From an uncultured Vogesella sp. (lineage in GTDB: Bacteria; Pseudomonadota; Gammaproteobacteria; Burkholderiales; Chromobacteriaceae): a stretch of 13,617 nucleotides of DNA. The DNA is taken from positions 1 to 13,617 of the forward strand of contig CAMLGD010000082.1 of NCBI GenBank assembly GCA_946479405.1, in the 5' to 3' direction. A model generated the notes under the pieces. That model did no database searches and was not told where the DNA came from. It saw only the letters and a program-made list of their open reading frames with translations. Both the position numbers and the translations under genes were made by a program. Positions 5,982-12,435 of the stretch are shown here, piece by piece; the stretch's first letter is position 1; the number at the start of each line of letters is the position of its first letter.

Positions 5982-6461
5982 TTAGTGGTGATGGCCGTGT
6001 TCGCCGTGGGCGTGACCATGGGTGATTTCGTCCTGAGTGGCCGGACGAACTTCCGCCACGGTAGCCACGAAGCGGATGGTCAGGCCAGCCAGCGGGTGGT
6101 TGCCATCCAGCACGGCTTTGCCGTCGGCCACGTTGGTGACACGGAACAGGATGATGTCGCCGGTTTCCGGATCGTCAGCTTCGAACATCATGCCGACTTC
6201 GGCATCTTCCGGCAGGGCATCCAGCGGCTCAACGCGGATCAGCTCTTCTTCCGGATCGCCAAATGCATCGTCCGGGCTCATGGTCACGGTAACGGACTCG
6301 CCAACGGCTTTGCCATGCAGGGCTTCTTCTACCATCGGGAAGATGCCGTCATAGCCGCCATGCAGGTAGGCGATCGGATCTTCGGTCTTGTCGAGCAGGT
6401 TGTTATCGGCGTCGTACATTTCGTAATGGAGAGTCACGACCGAGTTTTTAACGATTTGCAT
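5982..6461 (-). CDS. slyD: FKBP-type peptidyl-prolyl isomerase, SlyD family
   Basis: SlyD is a cytoplasmic prolyl isomerase and chaperone that also binds metal, notably nickel for hydrogenase maturation in enterics. The 159-residue protein starts MQIVKNSVVTLHYEMYDADN and has the split FKBP domain (about 1-70 and 125-145) around the insert-in-flap chaperone domain (about 70-125). The SlyD signature DGNHPLAG is at 119-126. A histidine-rich tail HGHAHGEHGHHH (148-159) has seven histidines but no cysteine, so it is shorter and simpler than the E. coli tail. I chose the ATG at 6461, which matches the family start, over one 56 codons upstream. No strong Shine-Dalgarno is visible. roxA diverges from it. 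Confidence 0.93.
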   Translation of the reverse strand: MQIVKNSVVTLHYEMYDADNNLLDKTEDPIAYLHGGYDGIFPMVEEALHGKAVGESVTVTMSPDDAFGDPEEELIRVEPLDALPEDAEVGMMFEADDPETGDIILFRVTNVADGKAVLDGNHPLAGLTIRFVATVAEVRPATQDEITHGHAHGEHGHHH

Positions 6462-6561
6462 GAGGCGGTACCGTCGTAAAGAAAATGAAGGGAAGTTTGC
6501 GGCATCGCACGCTGTGATGGCGGCAGGTGCGGCAGACTTCTGCGAAAAACACGCTGTTGAT

Positions 6562-6588
6562 ATTGTAAACCATTGCCTGATGGCACAA
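6562..6588 (-). promoter_or_regulatory. Candidate sigma70 promoter of slyD
   Basis: On the minus strand TTGTGC (6588-6583) and TACAAT (6567-6562) are 15 bases apart, slightly short. The start would be near 6555, leaving a leader of about 94 nt before the slyD ATG. The roxA promoter should lie in the same 139-bp divergent region, but I see no good match for it. Confidence 0.4.
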
Positions 6589-6600
6589 CGAGAAATTGCC

Positions 6601-7731
6601 ATGAAACCAATTGACCTTCTGGGCGGCATGTCAGCCGCGACCTTCCTGCAGGATTACTGGCATAAAAAGCCGTTGCTGATTCGTGGCGCGCTGAAGGATG
6701 TCGGCGAGCTGGTGGATTTTGAGGTGTTGTCCGAGCTAGCCACGCAGGAAGAGGTGGAGTCGCGCCTGATCGAGTTCCGCAACGGCCAGTGGAAGCTGGA
6801 GCGCGGCCCGTTCCGCCCGTCGCGCTTCAAGCGCCTGCCGGCAAGCGACTGGACCATCCTGGTGCAGAACGTGAATCACCATCTGCCGCACGTGGCCGAT
6901 ATCCTGTGGCGCTTCAATTTCATTCCGTATGCACGGCTGGATGATCTGATGATCAGCTATGCGCCGCCGGGCGGGACGGTGGGGCCGCATTTTGATTCTT
7001 ATGATGTATTCCTGTTGCAGGTGGGTGGGCGCAAGCGCTGGCAGATTTCGACCCAGCAGGATGAGAGCTTCATCGAAGATGCGCCGATCAAGGTGCTGCG
7101 GGATTTCCAGCCGGAAGAGGAGTTTATTCTGGAGCACGGCGACATGCTGTATCTGCCGCCCCGCTGCGCGCATCACGGCGTGGCGCTGGAACCGGGCATG
7201 ACCTATTCCATCGGCTTCAGGGCACCCTCCGCACAAGAATTGGCCACTGAATTCCTGGTTTACCTGCAGGACCGTATTTGCATGGATGGTAGATATGCCG
7301 ATCCACTGCTGACGACCCAAACCGACCCGGCGCGTATCGATGACAGTATGGTGGCGCAGGTTGGCCGCATGCTGCGCGAGATTCGCTGGGACGAGGCGAC
7401 GGTGACTGATTTTCTTGGGCACTACCTTACCGAGCCCAAGGCGCACGTATTCTACGATGCGCCGGATGATGAGCTGGACGAGCAGGAATTTGCCGATGCA
7501 GTTCAACAACATGGCATCGTGCTGGATTTGAAAAGCCAGATTCTTTATGCCAATGAAATGCTGTACTGCAACGGAAGTGTGTTGGAATGTGAACTGGCAG
7601 ACCTGAGTGCTTGGCAACAATTGGCCAATGACAGGCAGCTCGCCGGGACTGGCATTACAGACACGATGTTGCCCACATTGTATGAAGGTTACCTCACCGG
7701 ATGGTGGTACCCACTGGTAGAGGCCGGCTAA
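6601..7731 (+). CDS. roxA: Ribosomal oxygenase, L16 arginine 3-hydroxylase (RoxA/YcfD type)
   Basis: The protein belongs to the JmjC/cupin 2-oxoglutarate- and Fe(II)-dependent oxygenases. The YcfD/RoxA branch hydroxylates an arginine of ribosomal protein L16. The 376-residue protein has the iron ligands in GPHFDSYDVF (His130, Asp132) and in LYLPPRCAHHGVAL (His191), plus the family patterns LLGGMSAATFLQDYWHKKPLLIRGA at the start and QVGGRKRWQIS, and GMTYSIGFRAPS (199-210) after the last ligand. The C-terminal part (about 220-376) fits the dimerisation and winged-helix region. I chose the ATG at 6601, with GAGAA six bases upstream, because it begins close to the family start; an ATG at 6580 adds seven residues. 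The gene is divergent from slyD and no terminator follows. Confidence 0.9.
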   Translation: MKPIDLLGGMSAATFLQDYWHKKPLLIRGALKDVGELVDFEVLSELATQEEVESRLIEFRNGQWKLERGPFRPSRFKRLPASDWTILVQNVNHHLPHVADILWRFNFIPYARLDDLMISYAPPGGTVGPHFDSYDVFLLQVGGRKRWQISTQQDESFIEDAPIKVLRDFQPEEEFILEHGDMLYLPPRCAHHGVALEPGMTYSIGFRAPSAQELATEFLVYLQDRICMDGRYADPLLTTQTDPARIDDSMVAQVGRMLREIRWDEATVTDFLGHYLTEPKAHVFYDAPDDELDEQEFADAVQQHGIVLDLKSQILYANEMLYCNGSVLECELADLSAWQQLANDRQLAGTGITDTMLPTLYEGYLTGWWYPLVEAG

Positions 7732-7867
7732 TTGCCGTAACATGCCAATATTCTCGCAGGATCGAAAACGAAGAATGTTGGCTGCGGGAGAGGTGGGTGG
7801 ATTGTTCTTATTGCTGCGGTGCAGCATTAAAGAGCGAAATATCTGCAATAAATTAGCGCATCCCCTC

Positions 7868-7895
7868 TTCCCAGCAATTTTATTCGTGCTACAAT
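7868..7895 (+). promoter_or_regulatory. Candidate sigma70 promoter of the small lipoprotein gene
   Basis: TTCCCA (7868-7873) and TACAAT (7890-7895) are separated by 16 bases, and TG at 7887-7888 gives a near extended -10. The start would be near 7902, leaving a leader of about 100 nt. The leader can fold TTCTC (7923-7927) with GAGAA (7946-7950) and AGC with GCT inside, a weak stem-loop. Confidence 0.55.
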
Positions 7896-8000
7896 CCTGC
7901 GCACTGACAGTATCTCCACTGCTTTCTCTAGTAAGCGTTTTTGCTGAGAAGGTAGTGAACCAGACGTCTTGTTCAACTTACTTTCAAAGGTAATAACCAA

Positions 8001-8195
8001 ATGAAACAGTCGCTCCTCGTTGCTGCCCTGCTGGCCGTTGCTCTGTCCGCTTGCGGTAAAAAAGAAGAAGCTCCGGTAGAAGCTTCCGCTCCGGCCGTTG
8101 AGGCTTCCGCTCCGGTTGAAGCTTCCGCTCCGGCAGCTGACGCTTCCGCTCCGGCAGCTGACGCTTCCGCTCCGGCAGCTTCCGCAGCTCAGTAA
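8001..8195 (+). CDS. Small Ala/Pro/Ser-rich repeat lipoprotein
   Basis: A 64-residue predicted lipoprotein of unknown function. The signal peptide MKQSLLVAALLAVALSAC ends in a lipobox LSAC, so Cys18 should be lipidated. Gly19 rather than Asp follows, which by the Lol rule favours the outer membrane. After KKEE come five imperfect repeats of about seven residues (EASAPAV, EASAPV, EASAPAA, DASAPAA, DASAPAA) and a short AAQ end. The mature chain has one acidic residue per repeat, no aromatic residue and probably little fold. Alanine codons are mostly GCT, unlike the GCC/GCG preference of neighbours, which suggests high expression. The ATG has AAAGG 10 nt upstream, and the gene is monocistronic with its own promoter and terminator. 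Function cannot be assigned. Confidence 0.85.
   Translation: MKQSLLVAALLAVALSACGKKEEAPVEASAPAVEASAPVEASAPAADASAPAADASAPAASAAQ
8079..8180 (+). repeat. In-frame 21-bp tandem repeat in the lipoprotein gene
   Basis: Five units encode (E/D)ASAP(A)(A/V). The last two, 8139-8159 and 8160-8180, are identical 21-mers. The third, 8118-8138, has one base difference from them. The second lacks one codon (18 bp). Such near-identical tandem units invite copy-number change between strains. Confidence 0.85.
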
Positions 8196-8212
8196 TCACT
8201 TTTGTGATTGCG

Positions 8213-8239
8213 AAAAAACCGGCCTATGGCCGGTTTTTT
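8213..8239. terminator. Intrinsic terminator after the lipoprotein gene
   Basis: AAAAAACCGGCC (8213-8224) and GGCCGGTTTTTT (8228-8239) form a perfect 12-bp stem with a TAT loop, 18 bp after the lipoprotein stop. The A/T flanks could also work on the opposite strand. Confidence 0.92.
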
Positions 8240-8275
8240 GTTGCCTGTACCTTGTACTAGCCGACGTATGTCGTA

Positions 8276-8303
8276 AAAAAAGCCCGCACTTGCGGGCTTT
8301 TTT
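8276..8303. terminator. Intrinsic terminator after bamC
   Basis: AAAAAAGCCCGCA (8276-8288) and TGCGGGCTTTTTT (8291-8303) form a long stem with the turn at CT. It lies 19 bp beyond the bamC stop on the minus strand and could also back up the lipoprotein terminator on the plus strand. On the minus strand the segment GCCCGCACT just before it (8312-8320) can pair with the right arm, giving an alternative fold. Confidence 0.88.
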
Positions 8304-8321
8304 GTGGGCAACAGTGCGGGC

Positions 8322-9449
8322 TTAGTTAAGCTCGGCTGCCATTTTCTGCAGCAGTTGTTCTTTTTGCTTGGCCGGTAGCGGGGTGTTGCCTTCAGGGCGT
8401 ACGTCGATTTTCACCTGGCGTTCGCCAGCGGCGGTCAGCTGCACGCGCAGGCTGGCGCGGGCATCATCGGCCGGTTTGGTGTTGTCGCGCCAGAAGGCCA
8501 GGCTGCTCCAGAAACCACCGCTTTCTTTTTCCTTGGCCTTGGCTTCATCTTCCGCCGGGCTGACAAAGTACACGCCCAGCGAGCGATCGCGGTCGGTGAT
8601 GGTCAGGCCGTTGTGTTCCAGTACCAGGCCGACACGACGCCAGGCACGGTCGAAGCTGTCGTCAAGCTGAATGACACCATCGGCAATACGTGCCTTTGCG
8701 GCGGGCGTTGCGGTAGTGGTGGCTTGGGCGCGGCTTTGGGCTGCGGCAACTTTTTCATCCACGCCCAGACGCACCATGAAGCGCTCCAGGAAGACTGCCT
8801 CCAGCTCCGGGTCGGTCGGGCGCGGCTGCCAGCGGGTTTCTTCCTTGGCCTCGTTGATGTAGATCTCATACATGCCGCGATGGCTGAAGAAGACATCAGT
8901 GCCGTTGGCATTCTTCTCGATGCGGATGCGGAAACGGTCGCGCTCCGGCGTGGACATCACCGAGCCAAGGCCGACGGTTTCCAGCATGTTGCGGATGGCA
9001 CCGCTGCCAAGCTTGGCGCGGTTTTCCGCCCAGTCGGTTTCCATGTAGCCGATTTCCGGATCTTCGTTCTGGATCACGAAGCCGTTGTCTTGCCAGAATG
9101 CCTTCAGCAGCGGCCACAATTCTGCCGGGGACTTGTTCTGCACACTGACCCAGCGTTGGCTGCCGGCGCGTTCCAGACTGGCATTGGCAGTCTGCTGCAG
9201 GATGGCCTGGCTGGCCGGCTTGCCCGGCTGGGCTGCTGCTTGCTGTTGTGCCAGTGCACTGGTGCTGCTTGGCAGCGGATAGCGGTCTTGCTGGCTCGGC
9301 AGGCTCAGGTCCGGTGGGACTTCCAGGCTGGCTTTTGCTTTTGGCGAGTCGGATTTGAAATCGTACTTGCTGTCCGGATTGCTGCTGGCGCAGGCGGATA
9401 GCAGGCCTGCACACAGCAGGCCGGTCATCAGGGTTTTATTCATTGGCAT
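8322..9449 (-). CDS. bamC: Outer membrane assembly lipoprotein BamC (NlpB)
   Basis: BamC is a lipoprotein of the BAM complex that folds beta-barrel proteins into the outer membrane. The 375-residue protein starts with a lipoprotein signal ending LLSAC (Cys20). It continues with the unstructured N-terminal segment that contacts BamD, including the EVPPDLSLPSQQDRYPLP pattern (43-60), typical of BamC. Two helix-grip domains follow at roughly 95-225 and 255-375; the first contains GYMETDWAENRAK. The ATG at 9449 gives MPMNKT; the ATG at 9443 (MNKT) is equally possible, and neither has a strong ribosome-binding site. It begins 10 nt after the dapA stop, so coupling to dapA is likely. This gene pair is conserved across many proteobacteria. 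Confidence 0.93.
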   Translation of the reverse strand: MPMNKTLMTGLLCAGLLSACASSNPDSKYDFKSDSPKAKASLEVPPDLSLPSQQDRYPLPSSTSALAQQQAAAQPGKPASQAILQQTANASLERAGSQRWVSVQNKSPAELWPLLKAFWQDNGFVIQNEDPEIGYMETDWAENRAKLGSGAIRNMLETVGLGSVMSTPERDRFRIRIEKNANGTDVFFSHRGMYEIYINEAKEETRWQPRPTDPELEAVFLERFMVRLGVDEKVAAAQSRAQATTTATPAAKARIADGVIQLDDSFDRAWRRVGLVLEHNGLTITDRDRSLGVYFVSPAEDEAKAKEKESGGFWSSLAFWRDNTKPADDARASLRVQLTAAGERQVKIDVRPEGNTPLPAKQKEQLLQKMAAELN

Positions 9450-9459
9450 GTTCGGCTGG

Positions 9460-10335
9460 TTACAGTACGCCGGCCTGGCGCATGGCGGCTTCGACGATGG
9501 ATTCGGCGCTGCTGCTCAGCGGGGTGAGCGGCAGGCGCAGACCGGCAGGCATCAGCCCCAGGCGGTACATTGCCCACTTGGCCGGAATCGGGTTGGGTTC
9601 GATGAACAGTTGCTTGTGCAGGCCTTGCAGCTGGTCGTTGATCTTGCGGGCGGTGAAGGTTTCACCGGCACGGGAGGCTTTGCAAAGTTCGCTCATCAGA
9701 CGCGGTGCAACGTTGGCCGTTACTGAAATCACGCCATGGCCACCACACAGCATGAAGGCCATGCCGGTGGCGTCGTCGCCGGAATAAAGGGCGAAATCGG
9801 CTGGTGCGCGCAGTACCAGATCGCAGGCGCGACCGATATCGCCGGTAGCGTCCTTGAGGCCAACCACGTTGTCGAGTTGAGCCAGACGCAGGGCGGTATC
9901 GTTGCTCATGTCGGCGACGGTACGGCCCGGTACGTTGTACAGGATCACCGGGATATCCACCGATTCCGCGATAGCGCGGAAATGCTGGTAGATGCCTTCC
10001 TGGGTCGGCTTGTTGTAGTACGGCACTACCGACAGGGTGTGGCTGGCGCCGGCAGTCTTGGCCAGGCGGGCAAGTTCGATGGCTTCGGCGGTAGAGTTGC
10101 CGCCGGTGCCTGCTACCACGCGGGTGCGGCCGGCGGCATGTTTTACCACGGCCTCGACGACCTTGATGTGTTCTTCCACGCCCAGAGTGGCGGATTCACC
10201 CGTAGTACCGACGGCAACGATACCGTCGGTACCGTTGGCGATATGGAAGTCTACGAGACGATTGAGCGATTCGAAATCGACCTGGCCGTCCTCGAACATC
10301 GGGGTGACCAGTGCAACAAGGCTGCCGGTGAGCAT
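9460..10335 (-). CDS. dapA: 4-hydroxy-tetrahydrodipicolinate synthase
   Basis: DapA condenses pyruvate with aspartate semialdehyde, the first committed step to diaminopimelate (for peptidoglycan) and lysine. The 291-residue protein has the active-site residues at the same numbers as the E. coli enzyme: Thr44 and Thr45 in GTTGE, Tyr107 in PYYNKP, Tyr133 in YNVPGRT, Arg138 and the Schiff-base Lys161 in GLKDATGD. I chose the ATG at 10335 ([13 protein letters not shown]), the family start, instead of a frame extension 28 codons upstream that would run through the promoter. bamC follows after 10 nt. The divergent neighbour is ybiT. Confidence 0.97.
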   Translation of the reverse strand: MLTGSLVALVTPMFEDGQVDFESLNRLVDFHIANGTDGIVAVGTTGESATLGVEEHIKVVEAVVKHAAGRTRVVAGTGGNSTAEAIELARLAKTAGASHTLSVVPYYNKPTQEGIYQHFRAIAESVDIPVILYNVPGRTVADMSNDTALRLAQLDNVVGLKDATGDIGRACDLVLRAPADFALYSGDDATGMAFMLCGGHGVISVTANVAPRLMSELCKASRAGETFTARKINDQLQGLHKQLFIEPNPIPAKWAMYRLGLMPAGLRLPLTPLSSSAESIVEAAMRQAGVL

Positions 10336-10375
10336 GGGTCTGCCTATCTGGATAAGAGTTGAATAGAGACGGCTG

Positions 10376-10406
10376 ATTGTAGCGGAATTCCCGTTGCCGG
10401 GCGCAA
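10376..10406 (-). promoter_or_regulatory. Candidate sigma70 promoter of dapA-bamC
   Basis: On the minus strand TACAAT (10381-10376) has TTGCGC (10406-10401) 19 bases upstream. The spacing is slightly long but the -10 is strong. The start would be near 10370, about 35 nt before the dapA ATG. Confidence 0.5.
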
Positions 10407-10449
10407 GCAATACGTACAAGGCGCAAGCCGCTGATTGTTAGGACGTTTG

Positions 10450-10458
10450 TGCTAAAAT
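10450..10458 (+). promoter_or_regulatory. Candidate extended -10 promoter of ybiT
   Basis: TGCTAAAAT is an extended -10 element (TGC plus TAAAAT, 10453-10458). A weak -35, CTGATT (10431-10436), lies 16 bases upstream. The start would be near 10465, about 42 nt before the GTG. It is back to back with the dapA promoter. Confidence 0.55.
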
Positions 10459-10506
10459 GCACGGTTTTCCGGTACACATCAGAGACTGGTATAAGGAATT
10501 AGCCGC

Positions 10507-12138
10507 GTGATTACGACAAGCAACATTACCATGCAGTTCGGCGCCAAGCCGCTTTTCGACAAGGTTTCCGTGAAGTTTGGCGAAGGCAACCGCTATGGCC
10601 TGATCGGTGCCAACGGTTCCGGCAAGTCCACTTTCATGAAGATCCTGGGCGGAGACCTGGAGCAGACCAGCGGTGAAGTCGCGATCGAAAGCGGCCTGCG
10701 GCTGGGTAAACTGCGCCAGGACCAGTTCGCCTATGAAGACCAGCGCGTGCTGGACGTGGTACTGCAGGGGCATACCGAGATGTGGGCCGCGATGTCCGAG
10801 CGCGATGCCATCTATGCCAACCTGGAAGCCACCGAAGACGATTACATGCGTGCGGCCGATCTGGAAGCCAAGTTTGCCGAGTACGACGGCTACACTGCCG
10901 AAGCGCGTGCCGGCGAGCTGCTGATGGGCGTGGGCATTCCGGTCGAGCAGCATTTTGGCCCGATGAGCGAAGTAGCGCCGGGCTGGAAGCTGCGCGTGTT
11001 GCTGGCGCAGGCACTGTTCTCTAACCCGGACATCCTGTTGCTGGACGAACCGACCAACAACCTGGACATCAACACCATTCGCTGGCTGGAGCATGTGCTG
11101 AACGAGCGCAACTCCACCATGATCATCATCTCGCACGACCGCCACTTCCTGAACGAAGTGTGCACCCACATGGCGGATCTGGACTACAACACCATCCGCA
11201 TCTACCCGGGTAACTACGACGACTACATGATCGCCTCCACCCAGGCGCGTGAACGTCAGCTCAGCTCCAATGCCAAGGCCAAGGAGCGTATTCAGGATCT
11301 GCAGGAATTCGTGGCCCGTTTCTCGGCTAACAAGTCCAAGGCGCGCCAGGCCACCAGCCGTCTGAAGCAGGTAGACAAGCTGAAGGCCGATATGGTGGAA
11401 GTGAAGCCTTCCAGCCGTCAGAGCCCGTTCGTTCGTTTCGAGATGGACGACAAGATGAAGCTGCACCGTCAGGCAGTGGATGTTTCCGGCATCAACAAGG
11501 CCTATGGCGACAAGGTGTTGTTCAAGAATCTGAGCTTCATTCTGGAAGCGGGCGCACGCCTGGCCATCATCGGCCCCAACGGTGCCGGTAAATCCACACT
11601 GGTAAAACTGCTGGCCGGTGCCTTTGAGGCGCACTTTGCCGAAGGCGTTACCGCCGACAGCGGCAGTATCAAGTGGGCGGAAAAGGCACAGGTGGGCTAC
11701 TTTGCCCAGGATCACGAAGCTGACTTTGATTCCGACTGGACGCTTACCGAGTGGATGCGCCAGTGGGGCCAAGATGGGGACGACGAGCAGGTGATCCGTG
11801 GCACGCTGGGCCGTCTGCTGTTTGGCAGCAATGACGTGGACAAGGCGGTGCGCGTGCTGTCCGGTGGCGAGAAGGGCCGTATGCTGTACGGCAAGCTGAT
11901 CCTGCAGAAGCCAAACGTGATGATCATGGACGAACCGACCAACCATATGGATATGGAGTCGATCGAAGCCCTGAACATGGCGCTGGAAAAGTACAAGGGC
12001 ACCCTGATTTTCGTGTCGCACGACCGCCAGTTCGTCAGCTCGCTGGCTAGCCACATCATCGAACTGGATGGCAAGGGCGGCTACGATTACTACACCGGCA
12101 ACTACGAGGACTACCTGGCCAGCAAGGGCCTGGAATAA
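10507..12138 (+). CDS. ybiT: ABC-F family ATPase YbiT
   Basis: ABC-F proteins bind the ribosome near the E site and modulate translation; the exact role of YbiT is not settled. The 543-residue protein has two ATPase domains without membrane segments. Domain 1 has Walker [10 protein letters not shown] (34-42) and Walker [12 protein letters not shown] (about 177-187). Domain 2 has Walker [10 protein letters not shown] (356-364), signature LSGGE (451-455) and Walker [12 protein letters not shown] with Asp475-Glu476. The first signature is the degenerate [11 protein letters not shown], which YbiT proteins share. An interdomain helical linker (about 240-310) is rich in Lys and Arg. The opening [20 protein letters not shown] and ending [12 protein letters not shown] match E. 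coli YbiT rather than EttA or Uup. The GTG start has AAGGAA 8 nt upstream. Confidence 0.94.
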   Translation: MITTSNITMQFGAKPLFDKVSVKFGEGNRYGLIGANGSGKSTFMKILGGDLEQTSGEVAIESGLRLGKLRQDQFAYEDQRVLDVVLQGHTEMWAAMSERDAIYANLEATEDDYMRAADLEAKFAEYDGYTAEARAGELLMGVGIPVEQHFGPMSEVAPGWKLRVLLAQALFSNPDILLLDEPTNNLDINTIRWLEHVLNERNSTMIIISHDRHFLNEVCTHMADLDYNTIRIYPGNYDDYMIASTQARERQLSSNAKAKERIQDLQEFVARFSANKSKARQATSRLKQVDKLKADMVEVKPSSRQSPFVRFEMDDKMKLHRQAVDVSGINKAYGDKVLFKNLSFILEAGARLAIIGPNGAGKSTLVKLLAGAFEAHFAEGVTADSGSIKWAEKAQVGYFAQDHEADFDSDWTLTEWMRQWGQDGDDEQVIRGTLGRLLFGSNDVDKAVRVLSGGEKGRMLYGKLILQKPNVMIMDEPTNHMDMESIEALNMALEKYKGTLIFVSHDRQFVSSLASHIIELDGKGGYDYYTGNYEDYLASKGLE

Positions 12139-12150
12139 GCGGTTCCCGGA

Positions 12151-12187
12151 ATGCAAGAAAGGGTGGCGAAAGCCACCCTTTTTGCAT
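12151..12187 (+). terminator. Intrinsic terminator of ybiT
   Basis: AAAGGGTGGC (12158-12167) and GCCACCCTTT (12172-12181) form a 10-bp stem with a stable GAAA tetraloop, followed by a T-run. Pairing can extend outward, ATGCAA (12151-12156) with TTGCAT (12182-12187), with one bulged G. It lies 12 bp after the ybiT stop. Confidence 0.92.
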
Positions 12188-12200
12188 GTTGAACCCATCT

Positions 12201-12216
12201 TGCCACACCCGTGGCA
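12201..12216. repeat. Short inverted repeat upstream of the fabG-like gene
   Basis: TGCCAC (12201-12206) and GTGGCA (12211-12216) flank ACCC, a perfect 6-bp dyad. It sits about 30 bp upstream of the candidate -35 and could be an upstream regulator site. It has no T-tract and is not a terminator. Confidence 0.45.
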
Positions 12217-12221
12217 GCGCC

Positions 12222-12250
12222 GGTAAAGCTGCTAGAGCGATTGCTTTACC
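12222..12250. repeat. Inverted repeat overlapping the candidate -35
   Basis: GGTAAAG (12222-12228) and CTTTACC (12244-12250) are perfect 7-bp half-sites with a 15-bp spacer, so their centres are 22 bp apart, about two helical turns. The right half contains the candidate -35 box TTTACC (12245-12250). This looks like an operator for a dimeric regulator. Confidence 0.5.
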
Positions 12251-12274
12251 TTCGCGGCAACCATGCGCTATATT
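12245..12274 (+). promoter_or_regulatory. Candidate sigma70 promoter of the fabG-like gene
   Basis: TTTACC (12245-12250) and TATATT (12269-12274) are 18 bases apart, matching four of six and five of six consensus bases. The start would be near 12281, inside the next inverted repeat, leaving a leader of about 155 nt. Confidence 0.5.
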
Positions 12275-12304
12275 GCACCGCACGATAGGTTGTGCGGTGC
12301 AATA
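12271..12304. repeat. Perfect 13-bp inverted repeat at the candidate transcription start
   Basis: TATTGCACCGCAC (12271-12283) is followed, after the 8-nt spacer GATAGGTT, by its exact reverse complement GTGCGGTGCAATA (12292-12304). There is no trailing T-run, and it overlaps the candidate -10 and start point, so an operator is more likely than a terminator. TGC/GCA-rich dyads are known targets of PhaR-type polyhydroxyalkanoate regulators; that link is only an inference. Confidence 0.75.
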
Positions 12305-12354
12305 AATTGCAGTAGCCAACCTGCATAACAAATACAAAGACAGATAAAAACAGG

Positions 12355-12364
12355 GATAGCTATC
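12355..12364. repeat. Perfect 10-bp palindrome in the leader
   Basis: GATAGCTATC is a perfect palindrome about 72 bp before the fabG-like ATG. It is short enough to arise by chance, but it adds to the dyads in this one intergenic region. Confidence 0.3.
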
Positions 12365-12435
12365 TCGAAGGTCGGTGGTGGAGGCAACAACCGGTCGACT
12401 ATCGGGTCGCCTGCAATTTCAGCAAAGGAAGAACT

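Noticed and set aside
7814..7826. GCTGC-GGT-GCAGC hairpin after roxA as a terminator
   Set aside because: No T-run follows on either strand and the stem is only 5 bp.
7742..7993. An 83-codon open frame between roxA and the small lipoprotein gene
   Set aside because: It has no ribosome-binding site, crosses the lipoprotein promoter and ribosome-binding site, resembles no family, and its codon use does not match the neighbours.
8079..8180. Tandem repeats considered as a CRISPR array
   Set aside because: The units are contiguous and in frame, with no spacers, and encode an obvious amino-acid repeat. No cas gene is near.
7984..8199. A minus-strand open frame with striking LPERKRQ-type repeats
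   Set aside because: The repeat is the antisense image of the EASAPA repeat in the lipoprotein gene, which has a signal peptide, lipobox, promoter and terminator of its own.
10438..12198. A 586-codon minus-strand open frame opposite ybiT
   Set aside because: It is a frame shadow: no start signal, no recognisable domain, His/Gln-rich composition, and full overlap with a conserved gene.
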